A stretch of 6,726 nucleotides of DNA from DATEMK01 sp035275625 (GCA_035275625.1 DATEMK010000189.1:1-6726); one strand, 5' to 3'; shown: positions 1 to 6,267, counted from the first letter of the stretch. The notes: generated from the sequence alone by a model not told the origin. Translations and numbers: made by a program.

Positions 1-252
1 TTAAGAAACAAGCTTACACTTAAATACGACCTTGACAAAAAATATACTCCTTACATTTCCTGCGAACTATTTTACCAGCTCAGCAACCCTGAAGGAAATG
101 AATTTGATAATATCCGGTACGCAGCAGGTTTTAATTATGAATTTAATAAAAAAATGTCCGTTGATTTATTTTACCTTATCAATAAGGAATTTCATGTAAA
201 CGACCCATGGACTGAATATATAAGCGGGATAGGATTTAATTATTCTTTTTGA
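1..252 (+). CDS. Outer-membrane beta-barrel protein, DUF2490-like, 3' end only
   Basis: Frame 1 is open from the window edge to a TGA at 250-252 and gives the last 83 residues of a protein whose start lies outside the window. The piece has alternating hydrophobic and polar beta-strand patterns separated by charged turns, for example LTLKYDLDKKYTPYISCELF, then a strand around IRYAAGFNYEF, then MSVDLFYLINKEF, and it ends in GIGFNYSF. A terminal Phe after alternating aromatic residues is the usual C-terminal signal for insertion of barrels by the BAM machinery. The overall pattern resembles the DUF2490 family of Bacteroidota, outer-membrane barrels of about 200-250 residues with no established function. 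The family assignment is from memory of the pattern; the barrel call is firmer than the family name. A weak terminator-like hairpin follows at 266-284. Confidence 0.72.
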   Translation, partial: LRNKLTLKYDLDKKYTPYISCELFYQLSNPEGNEFDNIRYAAGFNYEFNKKMSVDLFYLINKEFHVNDPWTEYISGIGFNYSF

Positions 253-265
253 TAATTTTCCGTTT

Positions 266-284
266 AAGAAATTTATTTCTTTTT
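266..284 (+). terminator. Weak candidate terminator after the barrel gene
   Basis: A perfect 6-bp inverted repeat (AAGAAA at 266-271, TTTCTT at 276-281) with a 4-nt loop runs directly into further T residues, 14 bp after the stop at 252. The geometry is that of an intrinsic terminator, but the stem has only one G-C pair and would be weak. In DNA this AT-rich such a repeat could be chance. Confidence 0.3.
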
Positions 285-363
285 GTTTCAATTAGAATGA
301 AGTAATAGGTGTAAGCCAAACTACGCAAAACTAAATGTATAAAGAAGATTCAAATTTTAACGC

Positions 364-1146
364 ATGGCAGAAGAAAAAAATGAAAACATAATTGTGAAAT
401 GGGTTGGGAATTTTCAAAATATAGCCCTGGCGCTAATCGCTGTTGCTACCGGTTATAATTCTTTCCAGAATGATAAGATAAAAACCGGATTGCAAAATCA
501 GCTTGCACAGGTTGAAATAAATAAGGCTTCTGTTGAAAAGCTTTCATCTGAGGTGCATTTGCAGATTGACCAGAAAAGATTTTCAAACGAACAGCTTTTC
601 GGGCTTTACAGGGAAATCAAAGAATCTGTTAACCAAAAAGATTGCGATCAGCAAATATTGCTGACTATGATAGTGGACCAGGTGATGGCTGATAATATTT
701 CTTTGCGCGACAGCCTGCGCAATTTTGTACTTAAAAAAGATCCAACCTGCAGCGCTGCTCAGTATATTAAAAAGGAAAAGCATGTAGAAGCTATATTTGA
801 AAATCAACAAAAGGAATCATCAGGACATTTTACGATTGATGTTTTTTATCTTGATGAAATTGTAGCTGAAGCAAAGCCAAGAGCTGAAAGAATTGTGACA
901 TTGCTCAAAAATATGTATCCTGATTATACCATCCGTCTCAGGCTGCTGCCTAAATCTGTTAATGCCCGTAATGGTTACAGGATTGAATCCAATCAGGTTC
1001 GTTTTGAAGCAGCCGAAAGTAAAATTGCAAAAGAGGTTTTTGATTCCATTGTAAAACAAAACATCTTTCAGTTAGAGCAGCCTGCCTTAAATGTGATAAG
1101 TTATCATACCCAGGATTACATCAGTATTTTTGTGAGGAATATGTAG
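364..1146 (+). CDS. Membrane-anchored coiled-coil protein with LytR_C/SPOR-like C-terminal domain, function unknown
   Basis: This 260-residue protein is not one I can name. The start is well fixed: an in-frame TAA sits at 358-360, two codons upstream, and this is the first ATG after it. Residues 1-12 are charged, residues 13-32 form a single hydrophobic segment (WVGNFQNIALALIAVATGYN) suited to an inner-membrane anchor, and residues 35-70 are rich in K/E/Q with heptad-like spacing, suggesting a coiled coil. A helical stretch (75-145) with two Cys (94, 129) follows. Residues 155-258 look like a compact alpha/beta domain: strand FTIDVFYLDE, helix around 170-184, strand TIRLRLLP, strand YRIESNQVRFE, helix IAKEVFDSIV, and a final strand YISIFVRN. 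This order resembles LytR_C or SPOR-type ferredoxin-like folds, including the 'I..N.VR(Y/F)E' strand; this is inference from pattern only. It lies 111 bp after the barrel gene on the same strand and converges on the lysyl oxidase-like gene. Confidence 0.85.
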   Translation: MAEEKNENIIVKWVGNFQNIALALIAVATGYNSFQNDKIKTGLQNQLAQVEINKASVEKLSSEVHLQIDQKRFSNEQLFGLYREIKESVNQKDCDQQILLTMIVDQVMADNISLRDSLRNFVLKKDPTCSAAQYIKKEKHVEAIFENQQKESSGHFTIDVFYLDEIVAEAKPRAERIVTLLKNMYPDYTIRLRLLPKSVNARNGYRIESNQVRFEAAESKIAKEVFDSIVKQNIFQLEQPALNVISYHTQDYISIFVRNM

Positions 1147-1180
1147 GGTTCCCTGAAAAGATTAAAACAGGTTATTTGGT

Positions 1181-3016
1181 TTATTCCATGACAATCAACC
1201 GTATTGTCATTGATTTATCCGGTGATGTGAATTTCACAAAATAATTTCCTGCATCAATTTTTGCAGCTTTAAAATCAAGATTTAAAGTATGTCGTCCATT
1301 GGGCAACGGTTCATTTATCAATGTTTTTATTTTTTGGCCAACGGTATTATAAAGTTCCATTTTCACCGGATCATTATCATGCATTACAAAATATGAAAGC
1401 TCTGTAATTCCTTTTGCAGGATTTGGTTGTGATTTTAAAAAATATTCATCGGGAATACTGTTTTCAGTTATACTCACAGTTGTAATGTTCACCGTATCTG
1501 ATTGAATAAATATTCCGCACGGACTGTTCACGGTAAGTGTTATTATATAAGTTCCGTTAGCAGTATAGTTATGAATTGTCGGATTGTTTGTTGAATCAAC
1601 ACTGCCATCCCCGAAATCCCAGGTGAAGGAAGTAACATTCACAAGATTGGTTGCATTCAGCGCTACCTGAGTGCCAACCGGAATTGAAACAAAGTCAGCA
1701 GAGGGAGAAGGAGCCTGCTGGAATAAAGTAACAGGGACTGCCGCCCAATTATTATTTTCATTTGATTCAAGCATATTGTTTTCAGGATCAGTAATGGAAA
1801 CTATATAGTAGTCCCCATTGCAAACACCTGTAAGATCAATCCCTGTATTCAATCCAACAACATATATATCAAGGCTGCCCACATAGATTCCCTGTTCAAG
1901 TCCGCAGCCGCTTACATATCCAAATCCGGAATTCGGAATATCTGCGTTGTGCAATTGTGTTCCATTTGTATCAACACAATAACCAAAGTTGCCATCACAG
2001 CTGCCAAGGTTTATTAAGCAAAAACTTTGCTTTGTTCCCGTTCCCACAATGGGCCATGTGGTAGCATCCGGATTAGAAGTTGCTTTTCGCAAAGTAAAAT
2101 CTGCCCAGTGATCCACATGGATATGACCATGCGTGGGATGGTAACTCATAAACCCTGCATTCCGCTCATACGAAGTTAAAGAATCGTTATTATTCTGGCG
2201 GTGATAAATTACCTGGTGCACCACATGCTTTACAGGATTGCCGCTCGGACAGGATGTTGTTGTGCAGGGAACAAGAACCGAATCGCAATAGCAGCTGTCC
2301 ACACCATGAATTTCAAGCGGTCCCCATCCGATGTTAGGCGTTGCATTATCAAAATTAATATTTCCGGGGATTTCGTAAATGGATTGATGAGTAAAGGGAT
2401 TAATATCATTGCTGATGATAAGCTCAGATGCAGTCATATCGGGCAGAAGGTCACAGGTCGGAACTCCGCCCGGGCAGGTGCAGAATGTGCACAACGGTGG
2501 TGGCGGGGGAGGATCAGGCGGAGGATTATTGCTGAATGTCAGTGTAACGCTGTGAATACTTCCCGTATCAACAGCAGCAACATCGGTAACACAAAACAAC
2601 CAGGTGCCATTTGGATTCTGACCATTGTTAAGCAGGTTTAGCGATTCAAGCGGAATCCATATTCCTGTAAAAGGCGCTGATCCGTTTACAAGAAAGCCGT
2701 TCACCCCGTTTTCTGCAATGCACGTTCCGGTAAAATTGTCAAATTCTCCTCCCACACCATTCGCTAAAAAAATTGAATTGCCATTGGGTGATTTCAGCCT
2801 TATTTGCAGGTCGCTGTCATAAGTATGCGTTATATCAAAACACATTCCGCTTAACCCGAAGGAAGAATTAATAACGGTTGGCAAACCCGAAACTACAACC
2901 GGAAGACAAACTTCAGTAGCGTTGTCAGGGATAGAAAGATTTCCGGTGTAAGTAAAAGTCTGTGAAAGTGCACACAACGGAAGTACTGCAAATGTCGCAA
3001 GTAAAAGTTTTTTCAT
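1181..3016 (-). CDS. T9SS-secreted lysyl oxidase-like protein with P-domain and PKD domain
   Basis: This 611-residue protein has five parts. Residues 1-18 are a Sec signal peptide (KK, hydrophobic core, probable cleavage ALS|Q). Residues ~25-162 are a proprotein-convertase P-domain (YDSDLQIRLKSPNG at 66-79; NPNGTWLFCVTD at 134-145). A Cys- and Pro-rich linker with PPPDPPPPPP follows (165-174). Residues ~188-432 match lysyl oxidase: LPD at 191-193; YHPTHGHIHVDHW at 292-304, whose H293, H296, H298 and H300 align with the HxxHxHxH copper motif of animal LOX; GTKQSFC at 327-333, where K329 corresponds to the cofactor lysine; and SLDIY at 381-385, where Y385 corresponds to the cofactor tyrosine, followed by GIDLTG and an ESNENNN end. 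Residues ~437-513 are a PKD domain (WDFGDGS, 466-472). Residues ~524-611 are a type A T9SS sorting domain (QPNPAKG, LYNTVGQ, DAGNYFVKF, RLIVME). Family knowledge: LOX enzymes oxidise primary amines or peptidyl lysine to aldehydes with Cu and lysyl tyrosylquinone, releasing H2O2. The substrate here is unknown. Expected location is the cell surface or medium. It is likely monocistronic. Confidence 0.93.
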   Translation of the reverse strand: MKKLLLATFAVLPLCALSQTFTYTGNLSIPDNATEVCLPVVVSGLPTVINSSFGLSGMCFDITHTYDSDLQIRLKSPNGNSIFLANGVGGEFDNFTGTCIAENGVNGFLVNGSAPFTGIWIPLESLNLLNNGQNPNGTWLFCVTDVAAVDTGSIHSVTLTFSNNPPPDPPPPPPLCTFCTCPGGVPTCDLLPDMTASELIISNDINPFTHQSIYEIPGNINFDNATPNIGWGPLEIHGVDSCYCDSVLVPCTTTSCPSGNPVKHVVHQVIYHRQNNNDSLTSYERNAGFMSYHPTHGHIHVDHWADFTLRKATSNPDATTWPIVGTGTKQSFCLINLGSCDGNFGYCVDTNGTQLHNADIPNSGFGYVSGCGLEQGIYVGSLDIYVVGLNTGIDLTGVCNGDYYIVSITDPENNMLESNENNNWAAVPVTLFQQAPSPSADFVSIPVGTQVALNATNLVNVTSFTWDFGDGSVDSTNNPTIHNYTANGTYIITLTVNSPCGIFIQSDTVNITTVSITENSIPDEYFLKSQPNPAKGITELSYFVMHDNDPVKMELYNTVGQKIKTLINEPLPNGRHTLNLDFKAAKIDAGNYFVKFTSPDKSMTIRLIVME

Positions 3017-3059
3017 ATTATTTTAGTGGCTTATAAAGTGCCGGTTTTAAATTGTTGAG

Positions 3060-3067
3060 CAAATTTA
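3060..3067 (-). promoter_or_regulatory. Candidate -7 box for the lysyl oxidase-like gene
   Basis: The minus strand reads TAAATTTG, an exact match to the Bacteroidota TAnnTTTG -7 consensus, with 43 nt between it and the ATG. This would give a 5' UTR of about 35-40 nt. No clear TTG-type -33 element is visible at the usual spacing. No Shine-Dalgarno sequence precedes the start, which is A/T-rich as is normal for this phylum. Confidence 0.45.
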
Positions 3068-3161
3068 TGTAAATTGTTTATGCGTAATATTTAAACTTCA
3101 TTGATTTTTGAACAATGTATTCTTTTTCTAACGAATAAAGGCATCGTGCGGTTTCAGGTTT

Positions 3162-3169
3162 TACATTTG
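3162..3169 (+). promoter_or_regulatory. Candidate -7 box for the lipoprotein hydrolase gene
   Basis: TACATTTG matches TAnnTTTG exactly, with 38 nt to the ATG at 3208. Transcription would begin near 3175 and the leader would carry the perfect palindrome at 3191-3202. No good TTG -33 element is seen upstream. The -7 boxes of this gene and the divergent one are about 95 bp apart, so the two promoters are close but do not overlap. Confidence 0.45.
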
Positions 3170-3190
3170 ATTTTTTGCACTTACTTTACA

Positions 3191-3202
3191 TCTGAATTCA
3201 GA
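3191..3202. repeat. Perfect 12-bp palindrome in the leader of the hydrolase gene
   Basis: TCTGAATTCAGA is its own reverse complement and ends 5 nt before the ATG at 3208. It occupies the place where a ribosome binding site would be and lies downstream of the candidate -7 box. It could be a repressor operator, or be chance. It has no loop, so it would not form an ordinary RNA hairpin. Confidence 0.5.
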
Positions 3203-3207
3203 GATAC

Positions 3208-4629
3208 ATGAAAAAACTAATACTTGTTTTTGCCGGGATTTTATTTATTTCATGCCATGAAAAAAAAGCAGCTCCGGTGCAGGAAACGGTGGCAGAATCG
3301 CAGAAGCAATCCTATGACACATCATTTAAAAATGAAATAATTTATCCGCATGTTCAATGCAGGCAGGATCAGAATATCAATTATGCGTTGCTGCTGCCTA
3401 ATAAATATGATACTGTTTCAGAATTTCCAGTTATGTTTTTTATTGATGCACACGGTGATGGATTGCTGCCTGTTGAAAAATATAAAGAACTTTCCAATCG
3501 TTTCGGCTATATTTTTATCGGGAACAATAATTCCAGGAATGGTAATTCACTTGAAGCCAACGCAGAATTCATTAATCAAACCATACAGGATGCCCTCACA
3601 AGATTTTCAATTAACAGGAACAGGATGTATGTCTGCGGATTTTCGGGAGGATCGAGAGTTGCAGGTTTCCTTGCACAAAATAATCCTTTGATAAGCGGAG
3701 TAATTGCCTGCGGTGCCGGGATGCCGGTAAACGCAACTCTTGCTTCAAAACAATTTATTTATATCGGCATAGCGGGCAATGAAGATTTCAATTTCACCGA
3801 AATGAAAAAAACAGATGCTGATTTGAACAGCACCGGCATACGGCACGAACTGATTACGTTTGACGGCAAGCATGAATGGTGCCCTGCTGAAGTGATGGAA
3901 GAAGCCGTTACAGGAATCGAATTCGATGCAATGAAAAAAAAAATAATTCCCCTGAGACAACAGTTAGTTGATGATTTTATTTTAAAATCGGGAACAAAAA
4001 CTGCTATGCTTGAAAAGCTGCAACGGAAATTTGAACTGGCGCATCATCTCCGGAAAACGATAAATTTCCTCGAAGGCCTGCATGATGTTTCTGAATTCAG
4101 GCAAAAAACATTGTCCATTGAAAGCTCCGCAGCTTATAAGCAGGAGGCAAAAGCAAAACAGGATGCCTGGGCAAAAGAAGATGCTTTGAAAAATCAGTAT
4201 GTGCAATTGTTTTCTGAAAAAGATGAGAACTGGTGGAGAAATGAAATTCAATCCATCAACCAGCGAATTAAATCAGGTACCAATAAAGAAGAGGTGCTGG
4301 TTCAAAAAAGAATTTTAAGTTACCTGAGCCTTGCAGCTTTCAGCTACTCGAACAATGCAATGAATCAAAACAATCCGGATGCCGCTATTCATTATTTGAA
4401 TCTTTATAAAATAATTGACCCTCCAAATTCTGAGCACAGCTATATGCTTGCTGAAGCTTACGCAGAAAAGAATGATGCTGATAAATCTATTAGCTGTCTG
4501 AAAGATGCCACGAAGCTTGGTTTTAAAGATGCATCAAGGCTGGAGAATGACGCACATTTTAACCGGGTTAAAAATTCACCTGCTTTCAATGAAGTGGTTA
4601 GTGAGATAAAAGCAAGTCCCGGAAAGTGA
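3208..4629 (+). CDS. Lipoprotein alpha/beta hydrolase (esterase-like) with helical/TPR-like C-terminal half
   Basis: This 473-residue protein starts with a lipoprotein signal (MKKLILVFAGILFISC; acylated Cys probably C16), so it is probably attached to the periplasmic or outer face of the outer membrane. Residues ~45-240 show an alpha/beta hydrolase fold: strand FPVMFFIDAHGDG (73-85, oxyanion-hole region), then the nucleophile elbow GFSGGSR (144-150; nucleophile S146), then strand FIYIGIAGNEDFNF (183-196; candidate acid E192 or D193), and FDGKHEWCP (218-226; H222 as catalytic His). The layout resembles small esterases of the PHB-depolymerase/feruloyl-esterase/dienelactone hydrolase type; the substrate cannot be told. 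Residues ~245-360 are charged and helical, probably a coiled coil (KQEAKAKQDAWAKED). Residues ~365-445 look like tetratricopeptide helices (DAAIHYLNLYKIIDP, then SYMLAEAYAEKNDADKSISC), ending in the 'F..V..SPAF' tail common after such repeats. A run of ten A at 3934-3943 lies at the junction between the two halves. The gene converges on the next with 11 bp between stops. Confidence 0.88.
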   Translation: MKKLILVFAGILFISCHEKKAAPVQETVAESQKQSYDTSFKNEIIYPHVQCRQDQNINYALLLPNKYDTVSEFPVMFFIDAHGDGLLPVEKYKELSNRFGYIFIGNNNSRNGNSLEANAEFINQTIQDALTRFSINRNRMYVCGFSGGSRVAGFLAQNNPLISGVIACGAGMPVNATLASKQFIYIGIAGNEDFNFTEMKKTDADLNSTGIRHELITFDGKHEWCPAEVMEEAVTGIEFDAMKKKIIPLRQQLVDDFILKSGTKTAMLEKLQRKFELAHHLRKTINFLEGLHDVSEFRQKTLSIESSAAYKQEAKAKQDAWAKEDALKNQYVQLFSEKDENWWRNEIQSINQRIKSGTNKEEVLVQKRILSYLSLAAFSYSNNAMNQNNPDAAIHYLNLYKIIDPPNSEHSYMLAEAYAEKNDADKSISCLKDATKLGFKDASRLENDAHFNRVKNSPAFNEVVSEIKASPGK

Positions 4630-4640
4630 GTATGCAACCA

Positions 4641-6044
4641 TTATCCTGACAGGGCTTGAGTTCCATTAATTCTCTCCAGCAGCCAGTTTAAGTCAGCTAT
4701 GCTTTTTTCTTCCAGCACTTCCTTTTTTAGCCGCGCTATTTTTACAGGACTCATGCCGGCACGCACCAGCCTGCTGAGAAAAATAATAAGATTGCGGTTC
4801 ATTCTTTTCTGGTAAGGCGAAAGCTGCCTGTTTCGCAGCAAGAACAGGCGGAATGCCGATGCATGATAAAAGAAAAATTCTATTTCATCTAATTCGTAAT
4901 AACATTTCATCAAAATAACTTTCGAGTCCACTTTGTAAAACACATCTGTAAACTCCACATCTTTCAGCCGTTTAATAGCCTCCTTGAAATTACCATTCAT
5001 AAAATGCAGGTAAGCGAGATTAAATGCCAGGGCATTCTTTCGTTCGGATGGCTTCAGGTAATTAATATATTTTGGAATAAAATTTTTACACCATTCCTTT
5101 TCATTTAAACGCAGGCTGATGTTCACGACATTTTTAAATTCCCATTGCGAAAAATAATCATCATACATCAATCGCCTGTCAGTGAGCATTTCTTTATAGA
5201 TGCTGAAAAGAGCCTGTATGTATTCAGGCTGGCTGCTGTTGATTTTCTTGATGCAATAATTTTTTACATACTGGTAAAGTTCTTTTAATTCATTCACAGG
5301 GAACAAATGACCATTTTGCGCAACTGAATTTTTCAGTTCCATAAAATGATTTTCATTTCCGGGTTCGGTCAAAGTGAGCAATACATGATAATATACCTGC
5401 ACGACAGGGACATTTTTAAAATCGTCATGCTGTGCCAGCTTTCTTAATTCTGCTAACAGGTGCATCGGATAGTCACGTGATAAAATATTTTTAAGGTTGG
5501 TGATTTCGCAAAACAGCTGCAGCTTCTTTGACAGGTAAAAGGAGTCAAGGTGAAGCAGCACATTCCCGTAATCTAATTTTACTTTGCGCGGTTGTTTGGC
5601 AAACGTATTATTCAAATGTGTTTCGTACGCTTTGTGCAAATGATAATATTGCGTGGCATTTTTAATTGATGATTTCCTTTTCACTTCATTAAACGCAAAA
5701 GCAAAAGCCTTTTCACAGTCTTTGGCTGCCAGCGCCTCGGTACAATGCAGGAGATATTGCGGCTCGTTTTTATCAATATGCCGCATGGTTAAAAAATATT
5801 CAATGTGCTTGGTAAGCTTCGAAACGAGGTAGCGCATTTTTTTATCATCATATTTTTTATTCCTGAAAAGCTGCTTAAAAAGAAGTTGCTTGGAAAAAAT
5901 TTCGGTTTTCCTGTTTTTCAGTATTGCTTCAAACAAATTAACAATAGAAGGATCTGTGTTAAAATAAGGCGAAGACAAAAAAATACGGAATGTTTTTTCT
6001 TCATGCCCGTTGAGGCAATACACTAATTCCTGCAGTTTGTTCAT
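4641..6044 (-). CDS. All-helical TPR-like protein of unknown function, Bacteroidota type
   Basis: This 467-residue protein has no signal peptide and no membrane segment, so it is predicted cytoplasmic. The N-terminal ~90 residues hold the most distinctive pattern: an 'LNGHEEKTFRIFLSSPYFN' block (11-29), then LFEAIL, then a basic helical stretch KKYDDKKMRYLVSKLTKHIEYFL (63-85) that could be a winged-helix-like or protein-binding module. The rest is alpha-helical with many Leu, Tyr, Phe and Lys. A TPR-like helix pair is clearest at 336-362 (NALAFNLAYLHFMNGNFKEAIKRL), with a second around 374-395. I recall proteins with the 'FL.SPYFN' opening as conserved hypothetical proteins in Chitinophagales and Saprospirales, with no known role. 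The tail (437-461) is again helical and charged. It is read away from the neighbouring surface-protein gene and convergently with the hydrolase, so it is probably a single-gene unit. Confidence 0.85.
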   Translation of the reverse strand: MNKLQELVYCLNGHEEKTFRIFLSSPYFNTDPSIVNLFEAILKNRKTEIFSKQLLFKQLFRNKKYDDKKMRYLVSKLTKHIEYFLTMRHIDKNEPQYLLHCTEALAAKDCEKAFAFAFNEVKRKSSIKNATQYYHLHKAYETHLNNTFAKQPRKVKLDYGNVLLHLDSFYLSKKLQLFCEITNLKNILSRDYPMHLLAELRKLAQHDDFKNVPVVQVYYHVLLTLTEPGNENHFMELKNSVAQNGHLFPVNELKELYQYVKNYCIKKINSSQPEYIQALFSIYKEMLTDRRLMYDDYFSQWEFKNVVNISLRLNEKEWCKNFIPKYINYLKPSERKNALAFNLAYLHFMNGNFKEAIKRLKDVEFTDVFYKVDSKVILMKCYYELDEIEFFFYHASAFRLFLLRNRQLSPYQKRMNRNLIIFLSRLVRAGMSPVKIARLKKEVLEEKSIADLNWLLERINGTQALSG

Positions 6045-6087
6045 AGGTGCAAATAAAATATTATCGCGGCAAATTACATATAATTTT

Positions 6088-6095
6088 CAAAATTA
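6088..6095 (-). promoter_or_regulatory. Candidate -7 box for the helical-repeat gene
   Basis: The minus strand reads TAATTTTG, matching TAnnTTTG, with 43 nt to the ATG, the same spacing as for the lysyl oxidase-like gene. The surrounding DNA is very AT-rich, so chance matches are more likely here, and no TTG -33 element is evident. Confidence 0.35.
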
Positions 6096-6200
6096 TTGCA
6101 TAAAATTAAAATATTAACAGGAGATAACCTTAAACTTTAACCTTCGAACATTAAACTTCCTTTGGCAAATCCATAAAAGTGAACTTTTTTTCAGCATGTT

Positions 6201-6222
6201 CACGATATACTTTTGTACCGTG
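6201..6222. repeat. Interrupted inverted repeat over a candidate promoter
   Basis: CACG (6201-6204) and TAC (6208-6210) are mirrored by GTA (6215-6217) and CGTG (6219-6222) around a TTTT centre, with an asymmetric interruption (ATA on the left, C on the right). It overlaps the candidate -7 box at 6208-6215, so a protein bound here would block that promoter. It may be chance. Confidence 0.3.
6208..6215 (+). promoter_or_regulatory. Candidate -7 box for the large surface-protein gene
   Basis: TACTTTTG matches TAnnTTTG, with 52 nt to the ATG at 6268. A T-run at 6185-6191 lies at roughly the -33 position (about 17-19 nt upstream), though without the usual G. The predicted leader is about 45 nt and has no Shine-Dalgarno sequence. 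Confidence 0.45.
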
Positions 6223-6267
6223 AAATAATGTTCAAACCAAAACAGGTAACTTTATAATCCTCATATT

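Noticed and set aside
303..310. TAATAGGT as a -7 box for the coiled-coil gene, 17 nt after TTTG at 282-285
   Set aside because: The second half (AGGT) does not match TTTG, so only the TA is shared with the consensus; the gene may instead be transcribed from the upstream barrel gene.
2201..2641. 146-codon + strand open frame antisense to the LOX-like gene
   Set aside because: It lies wholly inside the LOX-like coding sequence on the opposite strand, is rich in Arg/Cys/Ile in a way typical of antisense frames, and has no recognisable domain.
3008..3019. LPLC in the LOX-like signal peptide as a lipobox (Cys15)
   Set aside because: Leu at -1 and Pro at -2 are not acceptable for signal peptidase II; a signal peptidase I site ALS|Q fits, and the T9SS domain provides surface attachment or release.
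3350..3691. 113-codon + strand frame overlapping the hydrolase gene
   Set aside because: It is out of frame inside a gene with clear lipoprotein and hydrolase motifs; its translation is Cys/Met/Leu-rich without domain features.
3982..4251. 89-codon minus-strand hydrophobic open frame
   Set aside because: Phe/Cys/Leu-rich product from the complement of Lys/Glu-rich codons; the hydrophobicity is a composition artefact, not a membrane protein.
4613..4658. Possible bidirectional terminator between the convergent stops (CAAG-T-CCC with GGG-CTTG)
   Set aside because: Seven pairs with a bulge, a 31-nt loop and no T-tract; too weak to call.
5805..6026. 73-codon + strand frame opposite the 5' end of the helical-repeat gene
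   Set aside because: Contained within a longer, better supported gene; Phe/Lys-rich shadow frame.
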